Shown in pieces: positions 24,281 through 37,197 of a stretch of DNA of 64,000 nt. A program made the position numbers and the translations under genes. The stretch covers positions 2,852,001 through 2,916,000 of the forward strand of contig JACAAK010000001.1 of the NCBI GenBank assembly GCA_025093985.1, in the 5' to 3' direction. The notes under the pieces were generated by a model that saw only the letters and a list, made by a program, of their open reading frames with translations, was not told the DNA's origin and did not search any database. Every line of letters starts with the position of its first letter. Position 1 is the first letter of the stretch. The stretch comes from Calvatia gigantea. Its lineage: Eukaryota; Basidiomycota; Agaricomycetes; Agaricales; Lycoperdaceae.

Positions 24281-26379
24281 CTATTCTACATATTCTACCC
24301 GTCCACGAATTAGTAACGCCACAGCTCCAAAACATCCTCCTCCCGCCAGTACCACTACCTGTGTGTTGGGAATCAAACTCTCAATGAGCATTTGCAACGT
24401 GGTCTACGACTTTTCGGGAAACCCACCCCGAAAAACACAGCTGGCCGCCACCACAGGTACTGCCCCGTGAGAAGAGCTCCTCCGATGGGTGCGCCTGTCA
24501 TCATCTCGACCCGTCAGTGGGATCTTTACAACTACCCGAATGCACACATACCTGTCAAATCTCCCAGCCCTGCCAAAAGTTAGCGATATTTTTCTCAGCT
24601 TCATCAAACTTTACCAACCTGAGCATGCGAACGAAATTCCAAGCCGGATCCTGTTACGCAAAATGCCGATCTTGTCTTCAGCCACTTTCCCGGAACCCAG
24701 CGCCTACTTGGCACTTACCCCAGCTCAGCCATATCATCCGTCAATAGACTCGTGAGCGGCGCCATTATCCCTACATCTACACCACAAGTCCATCAGTGAT
24801 TTACTTGAAACAACTGGTTGTCCCGGTAACCCACATATCCCAGAAAAGAAGCCATAAAATACTCCTATGATCACGATGCTCGCTATCGAATCTATTGCGG
24901 CAAAGGCAAAAATAATACAACCACACACTGTCGTTGATACAATGGCCAGATGTTCAATCTTGATTAGTCGCGCAACAATTCCGCAGGATACACGGCCAAC
25001 GAAGCTACTGGCACTCAGGATAACCAACTGAACCGGATCAGCAAAACCTAGGCGTTCTGTTCGGGACTTACCGAGTAAAACGCGAAATCCTTGTCCAAAC
25101 CATGGCTGGTCGCCGCTAGCTGCAGGTAAAACGGCGGAAAAAAAAATCCCAACGCAAAGAGCGTAAACCTTGGCGACAGTCTTCAATATGCATCACTGGC
25201 CCGACAAATGCATCCACTTACGCAGCGGTCATCGCAATATACGCCCAATCTTTCGAGAACTTTTTTAGGCACGCCTTCAAGTTTGCGTGTTTCTTTGGGG
25301 GCTCCAACCTGGGCTTCATCAAAATGCAGGCCACAACGAGAGTACCCGCTATGAATCCTGCATTTATCCGCGTTACAGTTGCGAAGCCTAGGCTGGTTTT
25401 TTCAAGCAGGTTGTTCAGCATGATTGGGTTCACAATAGAACCTAAGGAGGCCCCCGCCGTGATTATGGACATCGCCATCGAACGCTTTTTGACGAAATAA
25501 TGGGAGGGAATGGCCAAAGAGGGCACATATATCATTCCCCCGCCGATGCCGAAGGTAAACCCTTGTGAGATCAAAGCCTGCAGTTCAAATCGCTTTTAAG
25601 CATGGACTGTAGTGAAGTTAGTTACTAGTGCGTACCCAAATATATTGATTAGGCTTGACGAATGACAGCATGAACAGAGACAAGGACATCATGAATGCGC
25701 CGCCATACAGTAGAAAACGGCTACAACAATTGGGATGAGTAGCGTAAAACATAGCACGGAGGTTTCTCTCACCAGTAACCTTTATCGTACAGGCGTCCAA
25801 CGACGAGTCCCGTCGTTACTATCAAAAACGCATTCACGCTTCCGATCCATCTAGGCATTCAGCGTTTAGGCTCTACATGCTCAACAAACCTTACGGATCC
25901 ACGCACGAGATAGCAGAGGCCGAATGCTTCGTCATATAAACTCTTGTATAATAGTCTGGGTTAACTCAGTGAGTCGACCCGCCTTGCGCTAGCTTTGCGG
26001 TACACTGACCTTGATAGACTCCGAAGGCACTCAAATACCTAGAAACGGCTGTCACCTCGGATCTCACAGGGGTCGCACTATCACTCACCCGTAACTACAA
26101 AATTGCGTCAAAAATCTACTCGCCATTTCGTTAACATCTGCTGAGGATTGAACGGACAAACATAAGACGTACGCTCCGAGCACTGACACCCCAGGCACGA
26201 AGTCCGCCATCTGGGTAGTCTATCATATCCTTCTGCGGTAATTCACCGCAGGTTTCGTTTGTCGTGTTCGTTTCAAGACGCTTTTCATCCATCGTTACAT
26301 CGCACTGGCGCTCACCCCCACACCGCTTGTCCTCCTTGGCAAAACTTCCCTTGGACGCGGTTTCGGTATCTTGAGGCAT
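24281..26379 (-). CDS. MFS transporter, monocarboxylate-transporter-like
   Basis: Many small exons. The start is at 26379 (MPQDTETASKG), followed by a hydrophilic N-tail and the family signature YPDGGLRAWGV before TM1. Later exons give RFLLYGGAFMMSLSLFMLSF, ISQGFTFGIGGGMIYVPSLA, RSMAMSIITAGASLGSIVNP, INAGFIAGTLVVACILM, LVILSASSFVGRVSCGIVAR, CIIFAFAAIDSIASIVIIGV and FYGFFSGI. The last exons (RIRLGISFACSG, LGDLTGAPIGGALLTGQYLW, VVVLAGGGCFGAVALLI) are small but join in phase to TAG 24281-24283. About twelve helices are expected. The DGG-x-RAW motif and the RxGxxxxxxG loop are hallmarks of the fungal Mch/MCT group. These move monocarboxylates or small organic acids, but many members (for example Mch5, riboflavin) have other substrates. 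Confidence 0.83.
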
Positions 26380-28694
26380 TTTACTTCCAAGTGGTCGTTC
26401 GCTTCAACGGATACAAGTGAAATGCTACTTTTTGGAGAAGCGATGCCTTAAGCTTTAAGAGCTATCGGACTTGGCCCCTTAGGCCAATGGTAGACCGCAA
26501 GGCTCACGGCTGAGCTTTTCTCGGGTTCCAAGGAAAAATGAACCATCTATGAAGCAGGCCACCCTCTGCCCATGATCTGTTGCTGTAATCATGAACGAGA
26601 TTCCCTTGTCCTCGTCCAGGTTCGCCAAATTGTGTCCGTATGCAAGATTAGATCGCCGTGAATTGACCACTGCCTTGTCATCGCTTATCCTTGAAAAGAA
26701 ACTTCAGGGGGGAAAAGCCATCATAGAATCATTGTCGACGTCGATCCCATGGTCCGGGTAGGTGCAGATGTGTCAGGAAAGCCATTCAAATTCAAAAAAA
26801 AAGTGCATCCCAGCTGACTTGTTGCCCACATGCCCAGCCCAGGATCCGAGGTCCCCGTCCTTGTGGCGAGAGAACCCTACTTTCTTCCTCGACTGGAATT
26901 TTGCGACAATTCAGTTTTAACTCGCATGCTGCCTTTCAAAGGTTTCTTCTACTCACCTATAACCCCCTGGTCTAAAAATTCATTTGATCATGGCGGGAGC
27001 GGCATCGACGTCCCTGAACTTGTGTCAGTCTGTGAAACAACCAGATGGTCAAGGAATCCTCACGACCTTTTGACCTCTCTCCCCCTCCCCTGCAGTCAAC
27101 ATCGCGTTTCTCGAAAGACCATAAAAGTATCCCATCCACCCGAGGAGGCACCAACGGATCATTACCTTTGTTCCCGGTCGGCGGACCGTACTGCCATTGC
27201 CGCAACTTCTCGTAAATGACCCTAGCAATTGAATTCCAGAAGCGTCTCTAAAGTTAAGTCTAATACCACCATATTTTTTCCTCGTCAGACGCCTGCATCC
27301 CATGACTTGAAAAAAGAGTCAAGGCACAACACATCTGCCGGAATTCCAGAGACATCGGCCGACAAACAAACGAAATCCCCATCGGTTTCGCTCCTGCTTT
27401 TCTCCTCGTAACTCGGACATGGATCGCTGGAGGTTGCGCTATACCTTGCGGAGCTAAGATCCGTTCCTGAAGGAAGCAAGTTTTGATTCGAGAACTGTCT
27501 TTAATCTCCTTGAAACATCCAGAATACGGTTCCGATTCTATACGCTTGGTGGTCAGGTTTAACGTCACCTTGCACCGTGTTGGACGGAACTGGTCCGCGC
27601 CTCTGACCACTGAGCAGGAAACGCAAGAGCGACCCTCTGGTCCGATAACGCTAAGGTACACCTATTCCCGCACAATGTACCCGGGCACCGTGCCACAGAT
27701 CTCTTTAAGTGAAGCGATACAATTTTTTGCCTTTCCCAGTCCATTCACACGAACGGAATAGCTCATAGGAGGTATAGTGCAGGGCAATTGACTTGATGTC
27801 CCCAGGCAATCATGAATACATGCAGGTAAGTGCTGTATTGAGGAGCATTGGGTGAAACTCCGAGTCGGCGATGATACTGCGATCTACGGGATTGTGCACC
27901 GAACTTATCAACATCCCTACCCCTCCTGAAAGGGTGCATTACAAGCTTCTTATTCGCCCAATAGCATGTTCGGCTTCATAGCAACGTCGATGACCGGAAC
28001 TTATTGGGGGGTAGATCTCCCCCAACCCCTGGTGCTCTCCCCATCTGCATAATATGATCTTTTTCTCTTGCATCGGCTATGTGGTTTTGGAATCCCGCAT
28101 GGTAAAGCGAAGGATTGTCCGGTGGTTGCAAGATCGTCGGGGTTATTGGTGGGAGGGGGTGGCCCGAAGCGTTCAGAACCTTGCTAAATACATTTCTAGC
28201 TCACAATCGTTTATACTCCGATTCCTGTCTTTTCGATTGGGTGACCACAGCAATAAATGAAGAGCAATAACCCGAGGCTACTTTGCGATCGCTCGGGCCC
28301 ATCTACCGCGACCGCTTTGACCCCTGTGGATAACATTGTCAACACACCACCAGCCCATGGCGCCAAGCATTTTCGGTTCAAATAAATGCATTGGTTATCG
28401 CGTTAACACTGATTGGCGCTCATCATCATGAACGACCCGTGTATAGTTCTTCATTAATCGGCGCTTATGGACGGACCCGACATCTTCCGAGTTGGTCACC
28501 TCGTTGGGCGCACCTTTAAATTTTAAAAAAACTGGCACATTGATACGAGGGGTGGAATAAATTACTCATGCATATGGGTCAACAGTCATGTCCATAACGA
28601 AGGGAAGCATAGTGTGTAAGTCGGTAAAGGAGGATAAGTACTGAGTCCACTGTGACGGCACACAAACCAAAAAAAAAAAATAGAGCAGCAGCCA
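26380..28694. other. 2.3-kb gene-poor region
   Basis: No domain recognised on either strand. Open stretches at 26479-26670 (minus), 26830-27219 (plus) and 27260-27661 (minus) overlap in conflicting frames and lack a convincing splice plan. The left end holds the transporter promoter. Two poly-A runs flank about 26795 and 28668. Confidence 0.4.
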
Positions 28695-30429
28695 TTAATC
28701 TCTCTTTTTCGCGTCACCCTCCTCAACAACACTACTTGAAAATTCAAAATATCCTGAAGCTTCCAACCTCCTCAACAAATTATCGCCAAACGCAGTCATA
28801 GGTGTAAGAACGCCCCCACCACGACGGGCGAGCAGTGGAAGTGCCGCCCTAGCCGCTTCCGGTGAACTCGAGTTAGAGTTGGGAGGGATAATGAGAGACA
28901 GTGCGGATTCGGAAACCATGACTGTGGAGAACATACGTTAGCAGTTTAATAGGCTTAGGAAGTCTAGCGGCTGAAACGGGGGAATGGGGTGTAATTGATG
29001 ACGTACTCGAACTGAGTAGGTAGCCGTCCCCTTTGCCTTTTGCGACGCTCTTGACATAGACCGGGGGTTGAGAAGTGGATTTGGTGACGTTGGTAACAAC
29101 TAGGTATCCATTTTTCGTATCCCTTAACAACCCTCCTTTTAGTACCGAGAGGATTTCAAGAAACCTGGCACACATACTCTTCTGAGGGGCCCTCACCAGC
29201 CTGCGGCATGAATTTCTTCACCAACCACCGGACCTATAAAGATTTGTCACCAAGATCCCTCAATAAAATCAGCGAGAGTACATACCGGTTTCACGGTTGC
29301 AAGAAGAAGGAATCCGGTCATGAACATAAGCGTAAACGACACAGCTCTGAACACACTGGGCATAATGAGGAATTCGTCATACGTGAAACCGGGACCATAT
29401 CTCGCTAGCCTGGCTTCTTTCGAGTTCGATGTCCGAGCTTCAAGTTCAAGGAGACCAAATGTTCGTTGTACGAGGGCTTTGTTGGCTGGTTCCATGAAGA
29501 AAAATGATCCTATTAATGGGCGTGCGCCAGGAACTGGCAAGCGGTAGTATAATGATACGCGGGGCGGTTTGGGACCAGTGACTGCAAATAGGTATAAGTA
29601 ACGCGTGAAGCTCGATGGATGCGAGGACCGTACTTGGACTAAGGGAGTACTCCACTCCTGATTCTTTGAGGTCCGTCTTAGGGACATCCTCAAGCATTGT
29701 CATCACAGTGCTCAGGGTCCCACCGGATGTTCCGCTTTTGAAGTTAAACACCGTCGTAGACGTGCCAGCATCAAGAGGGGCCTGTAAAGATTTGAGGGTC
29801 TTATTCGAGAGGTACGCGGAGACGTCAGAAGGGACGGAGTCGAATCCACACGAAGGTACAATGACAGAACCACTCTTGGTCGCAGCAAAGTCATGACTGT
29901 GCCGCAGGTGAGTAAGAAATTCGTGTTGCAACACAGGCGACCGAACGCACTGGAGTATTATATGCCTTATCCACACTGTTTCTCCCGTCACATCGACATA
30001 ATGGACCCCATATGTTGCACAAGCTTTCACGACAGGGGTTCCCCACCGCCAGTAAGGCCCAACAGCATTAATGACGACCCGTGTGGACTTCACAGCTCTC
30101 TCGACGTCCGCTTCCTTGGTAACATCGACCTGAATGATGCGGATACTAGAGTCTTTGTGAAGATTGTCCTCCTCAAGGACTTTTTGAAGCTTTGTAGGAG
30201 AGCGTGCGCCGGCCGCAAAGGTAAAGCCATTACGGTGCGGGTGTTGAGACAAATATCGAGTGATCAACCGACCTGTGTGGCCTGTCGCACCAAGGACAAG
30301 GAGATCCGTTTTGCCGGACATGGCGGGGTGTGAGGGGTGTCGGTGAGGCCCTGAAGTGGCGTAGGTGGGAGTTTTGGACAACTCCACGGCTGTCACCGTG
30401 GGCTGCGCTCGCGACTTTGATGAGCCCAT
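28695..30429 (-). CDS. saccharopine-dehydrogenase-like oxidoreductase
   Basis: The N-terminal nucleotide-binding motif is LLVLGATGHTGRLITRYL, followed by FAAGARSPTKLQKVLEE, VINAVGPYWRWGTPVVKAC and YGVHYVDVTGE, then VPSCGFDSVPSD and SGTSGGTLSTV. This is the order of the Sccpdh/trans-acting enoyl-reductase family. Later exons contain EARTSNSKEARLARYGPGFT, a hydrophobic segment SFTLMFMTGFLLLATVK and, at the end, MVSESALSLI and RGGGVLTPMTAFGDNLLRRL with the stop at 28695. Two starts are possible: 30429, or MSGKTDLLV at 30321, where homology begins. The family is usually membrane- or lipid-droplet-associated, and its natural substrate is not settled. It probably does not make lysine. Confidence 0.83.
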
Positions 30430-31412
30430 CCATTGTTACAGGGCAGTGTTTTTGTTCAAACTAGTCATCTTCATGAAATGTTTTAAATGTGTATTCAAGG
30501 TGTATTAAACAGAATAACCGGCACCGACATACTGAACCTTGTGGCTGCGTGTACTAATACACCGCTCGACGGATGATGCGGACAGATGCCTTCAGGCAGT
30601 CACATAAATAGGTTGATTCCATCCGGTTATTCAAACCTCAGACCGGAGTCTTCACGGTTCACCCGGATAAACTCAGAAACTCATTCCCATATTATTCTCA
30701 TAAGTTTCATATCATATCCACAGGTTGCCGTCGTCTCGTAATCAACTGTTATAATATATATATGTATACAAGCACCCAAGAGCGTCAAGCGGGTTCGTCT
30801 TGTTGTGTTATGTTCTTTTGTAGTTCCGAACCGCCTTAATCTCGAGGTTCAACCTGAAATCTTTGATTCACCGTTCGTTAGCTTCGAGTATCCCAACTTC
30901 TCACAATTGCAGCGCTGACAGGAGCCGGACAACGATTCTACAAGCATAATGATGACGACATTTAAGTTGAACGTTGAACTCCCCGTTCTTAAAATTCGGT
31001 TCACTCGCTAGCTCTTCCGTACACCTAAAACCATACTTTCTCGAATGCCGGAACAAAGACTCCCGAGGCCGTAGTTATCGTATGTGTTCCAGCTCCCTTC
31101 CTAACAGCACCAAATCTAGGCAGGCCTTGACCAGCGGCGATGAATCACGATGCGGTCTAAGTGTACAGCTGGAGGGAATGGAAATCGAGCTTGAATTGGC
31201 TTCGACCATGTCCGGAGCAAGGCCTCCAGAGTTTTAATTCAAATTTTCATGGGATCTTTGCTTCAACGGGAGGTTTACGAGACGGCGTGCTCAAGGATGG
31301 CGGGATGCACGGACTCGATAGGTGTATAAAAGCCGTTGTGCAAATCATGAAAAAACCCACTTCTGTAGTCTTCACTGCAATACTAACCACCTCATCGTCG
31401 ACACCTACGAAG
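30430..31412. promoter_or_regulatory. divergent promoter region with a repeat
   Basis: About 980 bp between the reductase gene (minus) and the LysM gene (plus). It contains a (TA)n-like stretch near 30757-30770 and the left copy of a ~100-bp repeat (30520-30620) that recurs beyond the LysM gene. Confidence 0.4.
30520..30620 (+). repeat. left copy of ~100-bp direct repeat flanking LysM gene
   Basis: Resembles 32718-32835. Shared blocks include GAACCTTG, GATGGATGACGCGGA (diverged here), ATGCC-TCAGGCAGTCACAT and GGTTGATT, in the same order and orientation. Identity is moderate, so the duplication is old. Confidence 0.55.
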
Positions 31413-32058
31413 ATGTTCTTTAACTTGTTGACCGTTACCACTCTTTTAGCTGTTTTCGGTATGTCATATGCTCTGGCCAGTCAGGTCTGTAGCTGCAGTG
31501 ACTGACGTGGTTTTTGTCCAGCTCTCTGGCGTTATTGCAACAATTCCTCCTGATTGCACCAGGTTTTACGCAGTCAAGGCCGGGGACACCTGTGACAAGA
31601 TTGCCCAAAGCCAATGGGTTTCAAGGTGAACCTTCTTGCTTATGTTAACCTTGGGACTCGTGTTCATTCGAATACAGCTATCAGTTAGACCTCATCAACG
31701 GACTTACGGATGGTTGCACAGACCTTGTTCCCGGAACGGTCAGCATAACTCCACAACCGGGAGCCACAAGAAATCAGCTGACATGGATATGTAGAAACTG
31801 TGCCTTGCAAGGAACGACCATGACTGTAAAGATTTGCACGTCGTCGTTCCAGGCGACACTTGCTGGAAACTAGCCCCGAAGGGAGATATCAAACTCCTCC
31901 AGACAAATAACGGAAATCTGGGGAAAGATTGTCAGTTCATCCGTATTGGCGAGGTCAGTCAAACGCGTTTTATGTTGACAAAGTCATTGCTCATCGATGT
32001 GTCGTTTCGTGGTAAAAAGGTCTTGTGTGTAGCGGACCATCATTTTTACACCTCCTGA
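31413..32058 (+). CDS. secreted protein with two LysM domains
   Basis: Five exons (31413-31484, 31522-31625, 31678-31738, 31795-31953, 32020-32058) add up in phase to 144 residues; the first intron is only 37 bp. The N-terminus MFFNLLTVTTLLAVFGMSYA is a signal peptide. LysM 1 reads FYAVKAGDTCDKIAQ, then LDLINGL, then LVPGTKLCLA. LysM 2 reads HVVVPGDTCWKLAPKGDI, then LLQTNN, then IRIGEVLCVA. Paired cysteines sit as in fungal LysM proteins. There is no other domain, so this is a small LysM-only secreted protein. The family binds chitin oligomers, either shielding the fungal wall or masking chitin fragments from hosts. Which applies here is not known. The gene sits between two copies of a ~100-bp repeat. 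Confidence 0.82.
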
Positions 32059-33715
32059 TTCCGGAAGCTTTGAATCGGGACCGGGGTGGGGTCAGCGAAA
32101 TGGCGACTAAATTTTGACTTTTTGTAACTTGTATTCGAGTACCAACAGATGTGACGAATTGTTTTTAATAAGAGCGTCTCAAGAGCACTCGGAAGGGGAA
32201 GTGTTGTGGGCTAAGGCGCTTTTGGACCAGCCGATACAGGGCGGAACTGAGATTTCGATGTCTTTGCGGAGAAAGGTGAACATCGGGAGAGAAAGAAAAC
32301 GGAGGTAGAACGAGACTCTTGCCATTGAGGCAACCGGAGTCCGTACTTGCGGCGGTACTAGCAGTCGCTGGTTGAGGCGTAGATACTGTATGTCCAATCT
32401 CGAGCAAGGCTGGGCAAGCCTCCGGAAACGAGTGCGAAGGAGGGGACCGCGATTCCTGTAGCATATTTCCACCCTATCTGGCCGTTTTGACTTTTGAGGA
32501 GGACGGCGTCGCAGAGAAAGCTGTCAGAACCACACCCAGTGTGACCAGGAGAACGGAGACGATCAGTCACGTTAGATTTGCTCAGCACATTTTAGTGAAT
32601 TCTGAACAGAACACAGTGATGCTTGATGCAGGATGCATTGATGAATGAAAAAGCCATGGGGTGGCAAAAGTAAAAATCACAATAGGGCTTCACCCGCGAC
32701 CTTGATAGGCTCATCTCCTCACCAGCACCCATATACCGAACCTTGCAATTACATAGCGTCAAAAACGCGGCTTGATGGATGACGCGGATGGATGCCCTCA
32801 GGCAGTCACATCATGATGAATGGGTTGATTGCAGTCGACTACTTTTTTTTAAAAAAAAAAGTGGATTGGACATGGTATTTAAAGAAGGAAAAAAATCATC
32901 AGAAAATCAGACGAAGCACCTATATTGGTGCTGGATCGAAGACGAGAATTCGCACTGCTACCACGGCAACTATCATGCCAAGTGGGCGATGGCACTTGTC
33001 CCGGGCTCAGGGAGAAGCAGAACTACCCGATGTGATTCTGTAAGCAAGACAAACCATTTCCCTCTCAGAACCTATCAGCCTATTCTCTTCACTGTGCGTT
33101 TGTATCATGAGGGAGAGAACAGAAGGCCCAGTCCCTCTGAAGGACGGGTACCCCCTGGTGATCGGTGACTCCGTGAACGTGCACGGGAAACATCGCAATT
33201 TGCCTGCACTTTCTTGTGAATTTGAGGTGCGTGACGGCTACACTGCATGATTCATCACTCCCAATCCACTAACCGCCGCCGGCAGGAAGCAACGTAAATA
33301 GCCGCATCCAAAAGAGTTATCAGAATCTACGGAGCATGTCCTTCAGAGTCATGGGCGTCAACCGCGAAAATTTCGCCTCGCCGACATACGTAGAACGGTT
33401 CAGGTAGTCGGTTCGTGGGGGTGGTCACTTCCGAGTATTTTCGTAGTCAATTCCGACGTTCCTGCCAGTGGTGGAACCCAGACTGGAATTTCTGTGTTAT
33501 CGAAACAGCTGGGAATGTTGGGAATGAAAAGGGTAAGCAAGTAGAACTGTGATTCATCAAATTCCGACCCCACCACATCGAAGTGATGGGTGTGCTTGGG
33601 ACCCATGATGATCGTTCTGTTCATCATAGCCTGGGCTCAACATAACCTGGTACTGTTGGAGAACATCGTATACAAGGGGTGTGAGTAACCCGGAATACAG
33701 GTCAACCGTGTATTA
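32059..33715. other. 1.7-kb intergenic region
   Basis: No gene recognised. It holds the right copy of the LysM-flanking repeat (32718-32835) and a poly-T/poly-A junction at about 32846-32861. Short ORFs on both strands (32165-32588, 32779-33198) show no domain. Confidence 0.4.
32718..32835 (+). repeat. right copy of ~100-bp direct repeat flanking LysM gene
   Basis: Partner of 30520-30620, with the same orientation and block order. It lies about 660 bp downstream of the LysM stop codon. Confidence 0.55.
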
Positions 33716-35682
33716 ATGAGCGACAATCACTTAGTGGATCTCCAACCTACTCTTGGTGCATGGTTTATCGGTGCAATCGCGTCTGTCGGGTAAGTTGCAT
33801 TTCTTAACATCATTGTCTCTGGGCACTGGTGATGCTAATCCTTTGCTGTCTGAATTAGTCTCCTGGGTGTCATAAGCCTTCAGTGCTGGACATATTTCTT
33901 TCGCTTTCCGAGTGACTCCAATGTTCTCAAGGCTCTAGTGGGTTTGGTCTGTCAAAAATTGGGGAACAATTGTCACTCATCATAGTTTATCGATAGGTCT
34001 TCGCCATGTGGTATGCAGCGTCGCTGTTCACTACCGACGAAAATCTCACCCTCACTATCATAAGGGCATTCGTCTTTGCGAAGTGTGTAATGTCGATTCA
34101 CGCAGGCTATTTTTTGGCGGTAGTGAAATGGGGTGATCCATCAGCAATGTTAAATCCCGTTTGGTAAGGACTTCTTTCCAAGAAAAAAAACCGCACATTG
34201 AAGAAACACACCAGGAGTATGAAGGTGGGTTTTTTGTGACTCATTAACACTAGTTATGTTGATCGGAAATGAAAGGTCATGGTGTTGTTGTCTGTGCGTG
34301 GCTCCTGGTCCACTTCCACCTGGATAGTCTCTAACAATAGTTGCAGACTGTTACCATCTTTCTTGCCCACCTCTTTTTTGCACGTAAAGTGTGGATGCGT
34401 GAGTCCGTACCAACTGGTAGTACTTCCACACACCTCACGGCGAAGGTTGAAAGTCACCCGCAAACGCTACTGGTGGATACCGATGATAATTGTATGTATT
34501 TGGGCCTCTGGAATTTGACTGTTGCCTTATGGTTTTTGGTGTAGATAGTTTTCTCTGTGGCTCACTTCGGTCAGGTGAATTGCTTCGCTAACGTGTCTTC
34601 GCATGGTGCTGACTTGATTTCAGGATTGGGATTGGGTGAGAGTCACTCATTACCGTCCATCGTCGCTTGTCCGGTTAACTTCTGACATGTTCTTACCAAA
34701 GCTGCTTTCGTTGCCTCGTGTGTGAACGCCCCCACCTCCGCGCAGTGGCTTGCTACACCTGGCCTGGTATGTGTTATCATCACGGACTGGACGATTACTG
34801 CGTCTCTTGTCATTTTCCTGCGGGCAGAAAAGGCATCCCAACCTAGGATTGGCTTGTGAGTCGGCTGTTCATGGAGCAATTTTAACAAGGGCCTTAACGT
34901 CTCTTTCAGGACCAAGGAATTCCTTAGTATCCTCATTTTCTACATGATTAACATTGGTTTGTTGGTCAGGTATGTGTGTGTGTGCTTTGGACCAAACTAT
35001 CGGATAACTCATTCCATACCTCTCCCAGTCTGACGGACCTTATTGTTATTGTCCTCGTACGCCTCTTCATCCAGTCACTCATAAACCCCAATATTATTCC
35101 TTGTAGATGAACGTCAAGTTCAAATCTCCGAACCTGTATCAGTTCATGTCTTTCGAAGTTGTTGGCAACTGTGAGTTGTACGTTGTTGTACTGCGATACG
35201 CTCATCCTCCTGCTTGAATAAGTATATGCCAATACCCTCCTTGCTTGGTAAGAATTAGTATCTGTTAAAAGCGGACAGCACTCAAAGCGCCCTAGCCTGA
35301 ACATGAGATCCGCGCCTTCCAGCCTCGAGTTGTCCGAGTTAGCGAAATCACGCCATTATCCTTCTACATCTGGCGACCGTATCTTCATTAACCAACAGGT
35401 GAGCATGACTCGTTCATCCTGGATCTTGCAGCTCTAATTGGGGCTGTCTCTCAGGGTATAGGCGCCTCGAGACCTTTGTCCACCAGAGGTGGTTACGAGC
35501 CAAACAAATCGATGGTGGAAATGGATATGGGAAAGGACGAAATGTTTGGTACTTATCCTCTGACAACTGGCCAGGTGCCGAATTGCGGGAACACTCAAGC
35601 GCCATCGGGCTGGGGAAGGGAGAGGGTCTTAACATGTCCAGACTTAGTTGTCACGAAGACTACTGTGACCACCGTCACGTAA
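33716..35682 (+). CDS. DUF6534-like multi-pass membrane protein
   Basis: Start at 33716 (MSDNHLVDLQPTLGAWFIGA). Exons joined by eye give LLGVISLQCWTYFFRFPSDS, VFAMWYAASLFTTDENLTLT, AGYFLAVVKWGDPSAMLNPV, VTIFLAHLFFARKVW, RYWWIPMIIVCIWASGI, CVIITDWTITASLVIFL, EFLSILIFYMINIGLLV, then VYANTLLAW joined to NMRSAPSS, and a hydrophilic tail ending at 35682. The LGAxFIG start, the FFxARKVW helix, about seven helices and the YxNTLLAxLNxR end are the pattern of the expanded agaricomycete DUF6534 family. The family has no established function; its shape suggests a plasma-membrane sensor. Some exon borders are uncertain. Confidence 0.78.
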
Positions 35683-35944
35683 CTTGCACAAAGCCCCCGA
35701 ACCCTTCCTGGATCATCCAGCGAGGGGGGCGCAACTTGAAATGATAGAGAAATAGGAGTACCAATATATTGTGTACACATCATGATAGGGACATAGTAGT
35801 TAGGTTTGATGGAATCATGATCTGAGGGTATTTATGCAACTCGTAAGAGATTATGTGTACAGGATACATGAAAGGGATAGTCGACTATGTCCGTAAGATT
35901 GACATATCTGATAAGCGGAGCGTGAGGATAAAGGCAGATGTCAT

Positions 35945-36524
35945 TTATCGCGGGCAGTCCTGCATCTCCACGTCATAAGAGTCGTCCTCACGACCGTCGT
36001 GCATCTGGGAAGCGACAGGGAAGGCATTAAATGCGGGTGGGATTATCTCCCATGGTGTCTTCACTGGATCAACTGCTCGGGGAGGAGAACCCGTAGCCAA
36101 TCGGGACTGCATGTAGCATTCCATTCTCAGCTCCTACAGCACCCGTAAATCGTACCCGCCAAGTTTGAGCGCCGTAATGTGGATATACATAGAAAAGAGC
36201 TATAAGCAGACGTCGTGTGACCAGATAACGACAAATAGAACGCACCTCGAAGCTCTGGTGTCCCAAAGCTGGCACAGCCGTGATGCTCTGCAAGACCTCT
36301 CCCCCCCTCTGGACTATGCATAGTCCTTGGAGTTCCCGGAAGCGACGGACACGCCCGGACCCCGCAATGTATCTCTGGTTTGGTGCAAGGACGAGCGGTG
36401 ATTTACGAAATTGGGTCGTGAGAGTGTGGAGGGGTGCCATTGGTGTCGGGGGAGTCTTTGGAAGCACCTCGTCTTCAGATTCCGAATCGGTGTCAATGAC
36501 GAGGTCAGAGACGAGAGCTGGCAT
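35945..36524 (-). CDS. hypothetical acidic protein (two exons)
   Basis: Exons 36246-36524 and 35945-36133 are joined over a 112-bp GT-AG intron with matching phase, giving 155 residues. I chose the start MPALVSDLVIDTDSESEDE; two in-frame ATGs at 36551 and 36548 would add nine or eight residues. Features are an acidic Ser/Glu/Asp cluster, a TPPTP motif, YIAGSGRVRRFRELQGLCIV, and a second exon with PRAVDPVKTPWEIIPPAFNA and an acidic end YDVEMQD. There is no signal peptide or TM segment. I do not recognise the family. The codon-level regularity and the clean splice make it likely to be real. Confidence 0.5.
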
Positions 36525-36551
36525 CGTTTGTGAACACGACACGAGCATCAT

Positions 36552-37197
36552 GAGATGGGTAGCCTGTTGGTGCTACAAGGGCAGTGTATCTTGGCACGGA
36601 CTGGGGATAGAAGTCCGAGGGTGATAGGGAATAGATAAGCGAGGGGAGTCGGAAAGAAGAGTCTAATATAAGCAAAATAGAGTATGGCCGGAAATAAGGA
36701 GCCAATATTAAGACGCATGTAAGGGATGGGGTAGCCGGTGTTGGGCCGCCTCTCGATCCAAGGCACTCGTGCATAGAAACCCATCAGTTGTGTAATTGTC
36801 TGGGCTCGCAACGACCACCAATGATGGTGATCAAAGGTTAGAATAAGCTCGGACGCTGGGCGTTACAAGATCCAGCGCAGCACTCAGCACCCAAGGCAAG
36901 TGTAGCTGGTGTAAGAATACACTTGGAACATTACCGTAAACGTATCTCGAGAGATAACATGACCTTTTAAATTTCATACCATGGAATCAAATGTCCGTGT
37001 GACCTTAGTCTACACTGCCACTGTGGGCGTGTTGATGCGCTGTCGGTGCCTGGCAGCTTGTGGGTGGTTGCGTCACTTGTTGTGACAACGGGAAGGAGTC
37101 GAGATGGGCTCAAAACTGGTTAGCGAGACCAGCTGGTGATTGGACCATGGTTAATTGAATGAAGGTGAGAGGAATGGCAGGTGATAAATGTCGCGCA
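36552..37197. other. intergenic region
   Basis: About 650 bp. The left part is the presumed promoter of the hypothetical gene and the right part the 3' flank of the methyltransferase gene. No other feature seen. Confidence 0.4.

Noticed and set aside
32165..32588. A minus-strand gene downstream of the LysM gene.
   Set aside because: Three overlapping frames are open at once, none with recognisable motifs or splice plan.
33716..35682. Pheromone receptor.
   Set aside because: The LGAWFIG start, FFARKVW helix and YANTLLAW-NMR end are those of the DUF6534-like family.
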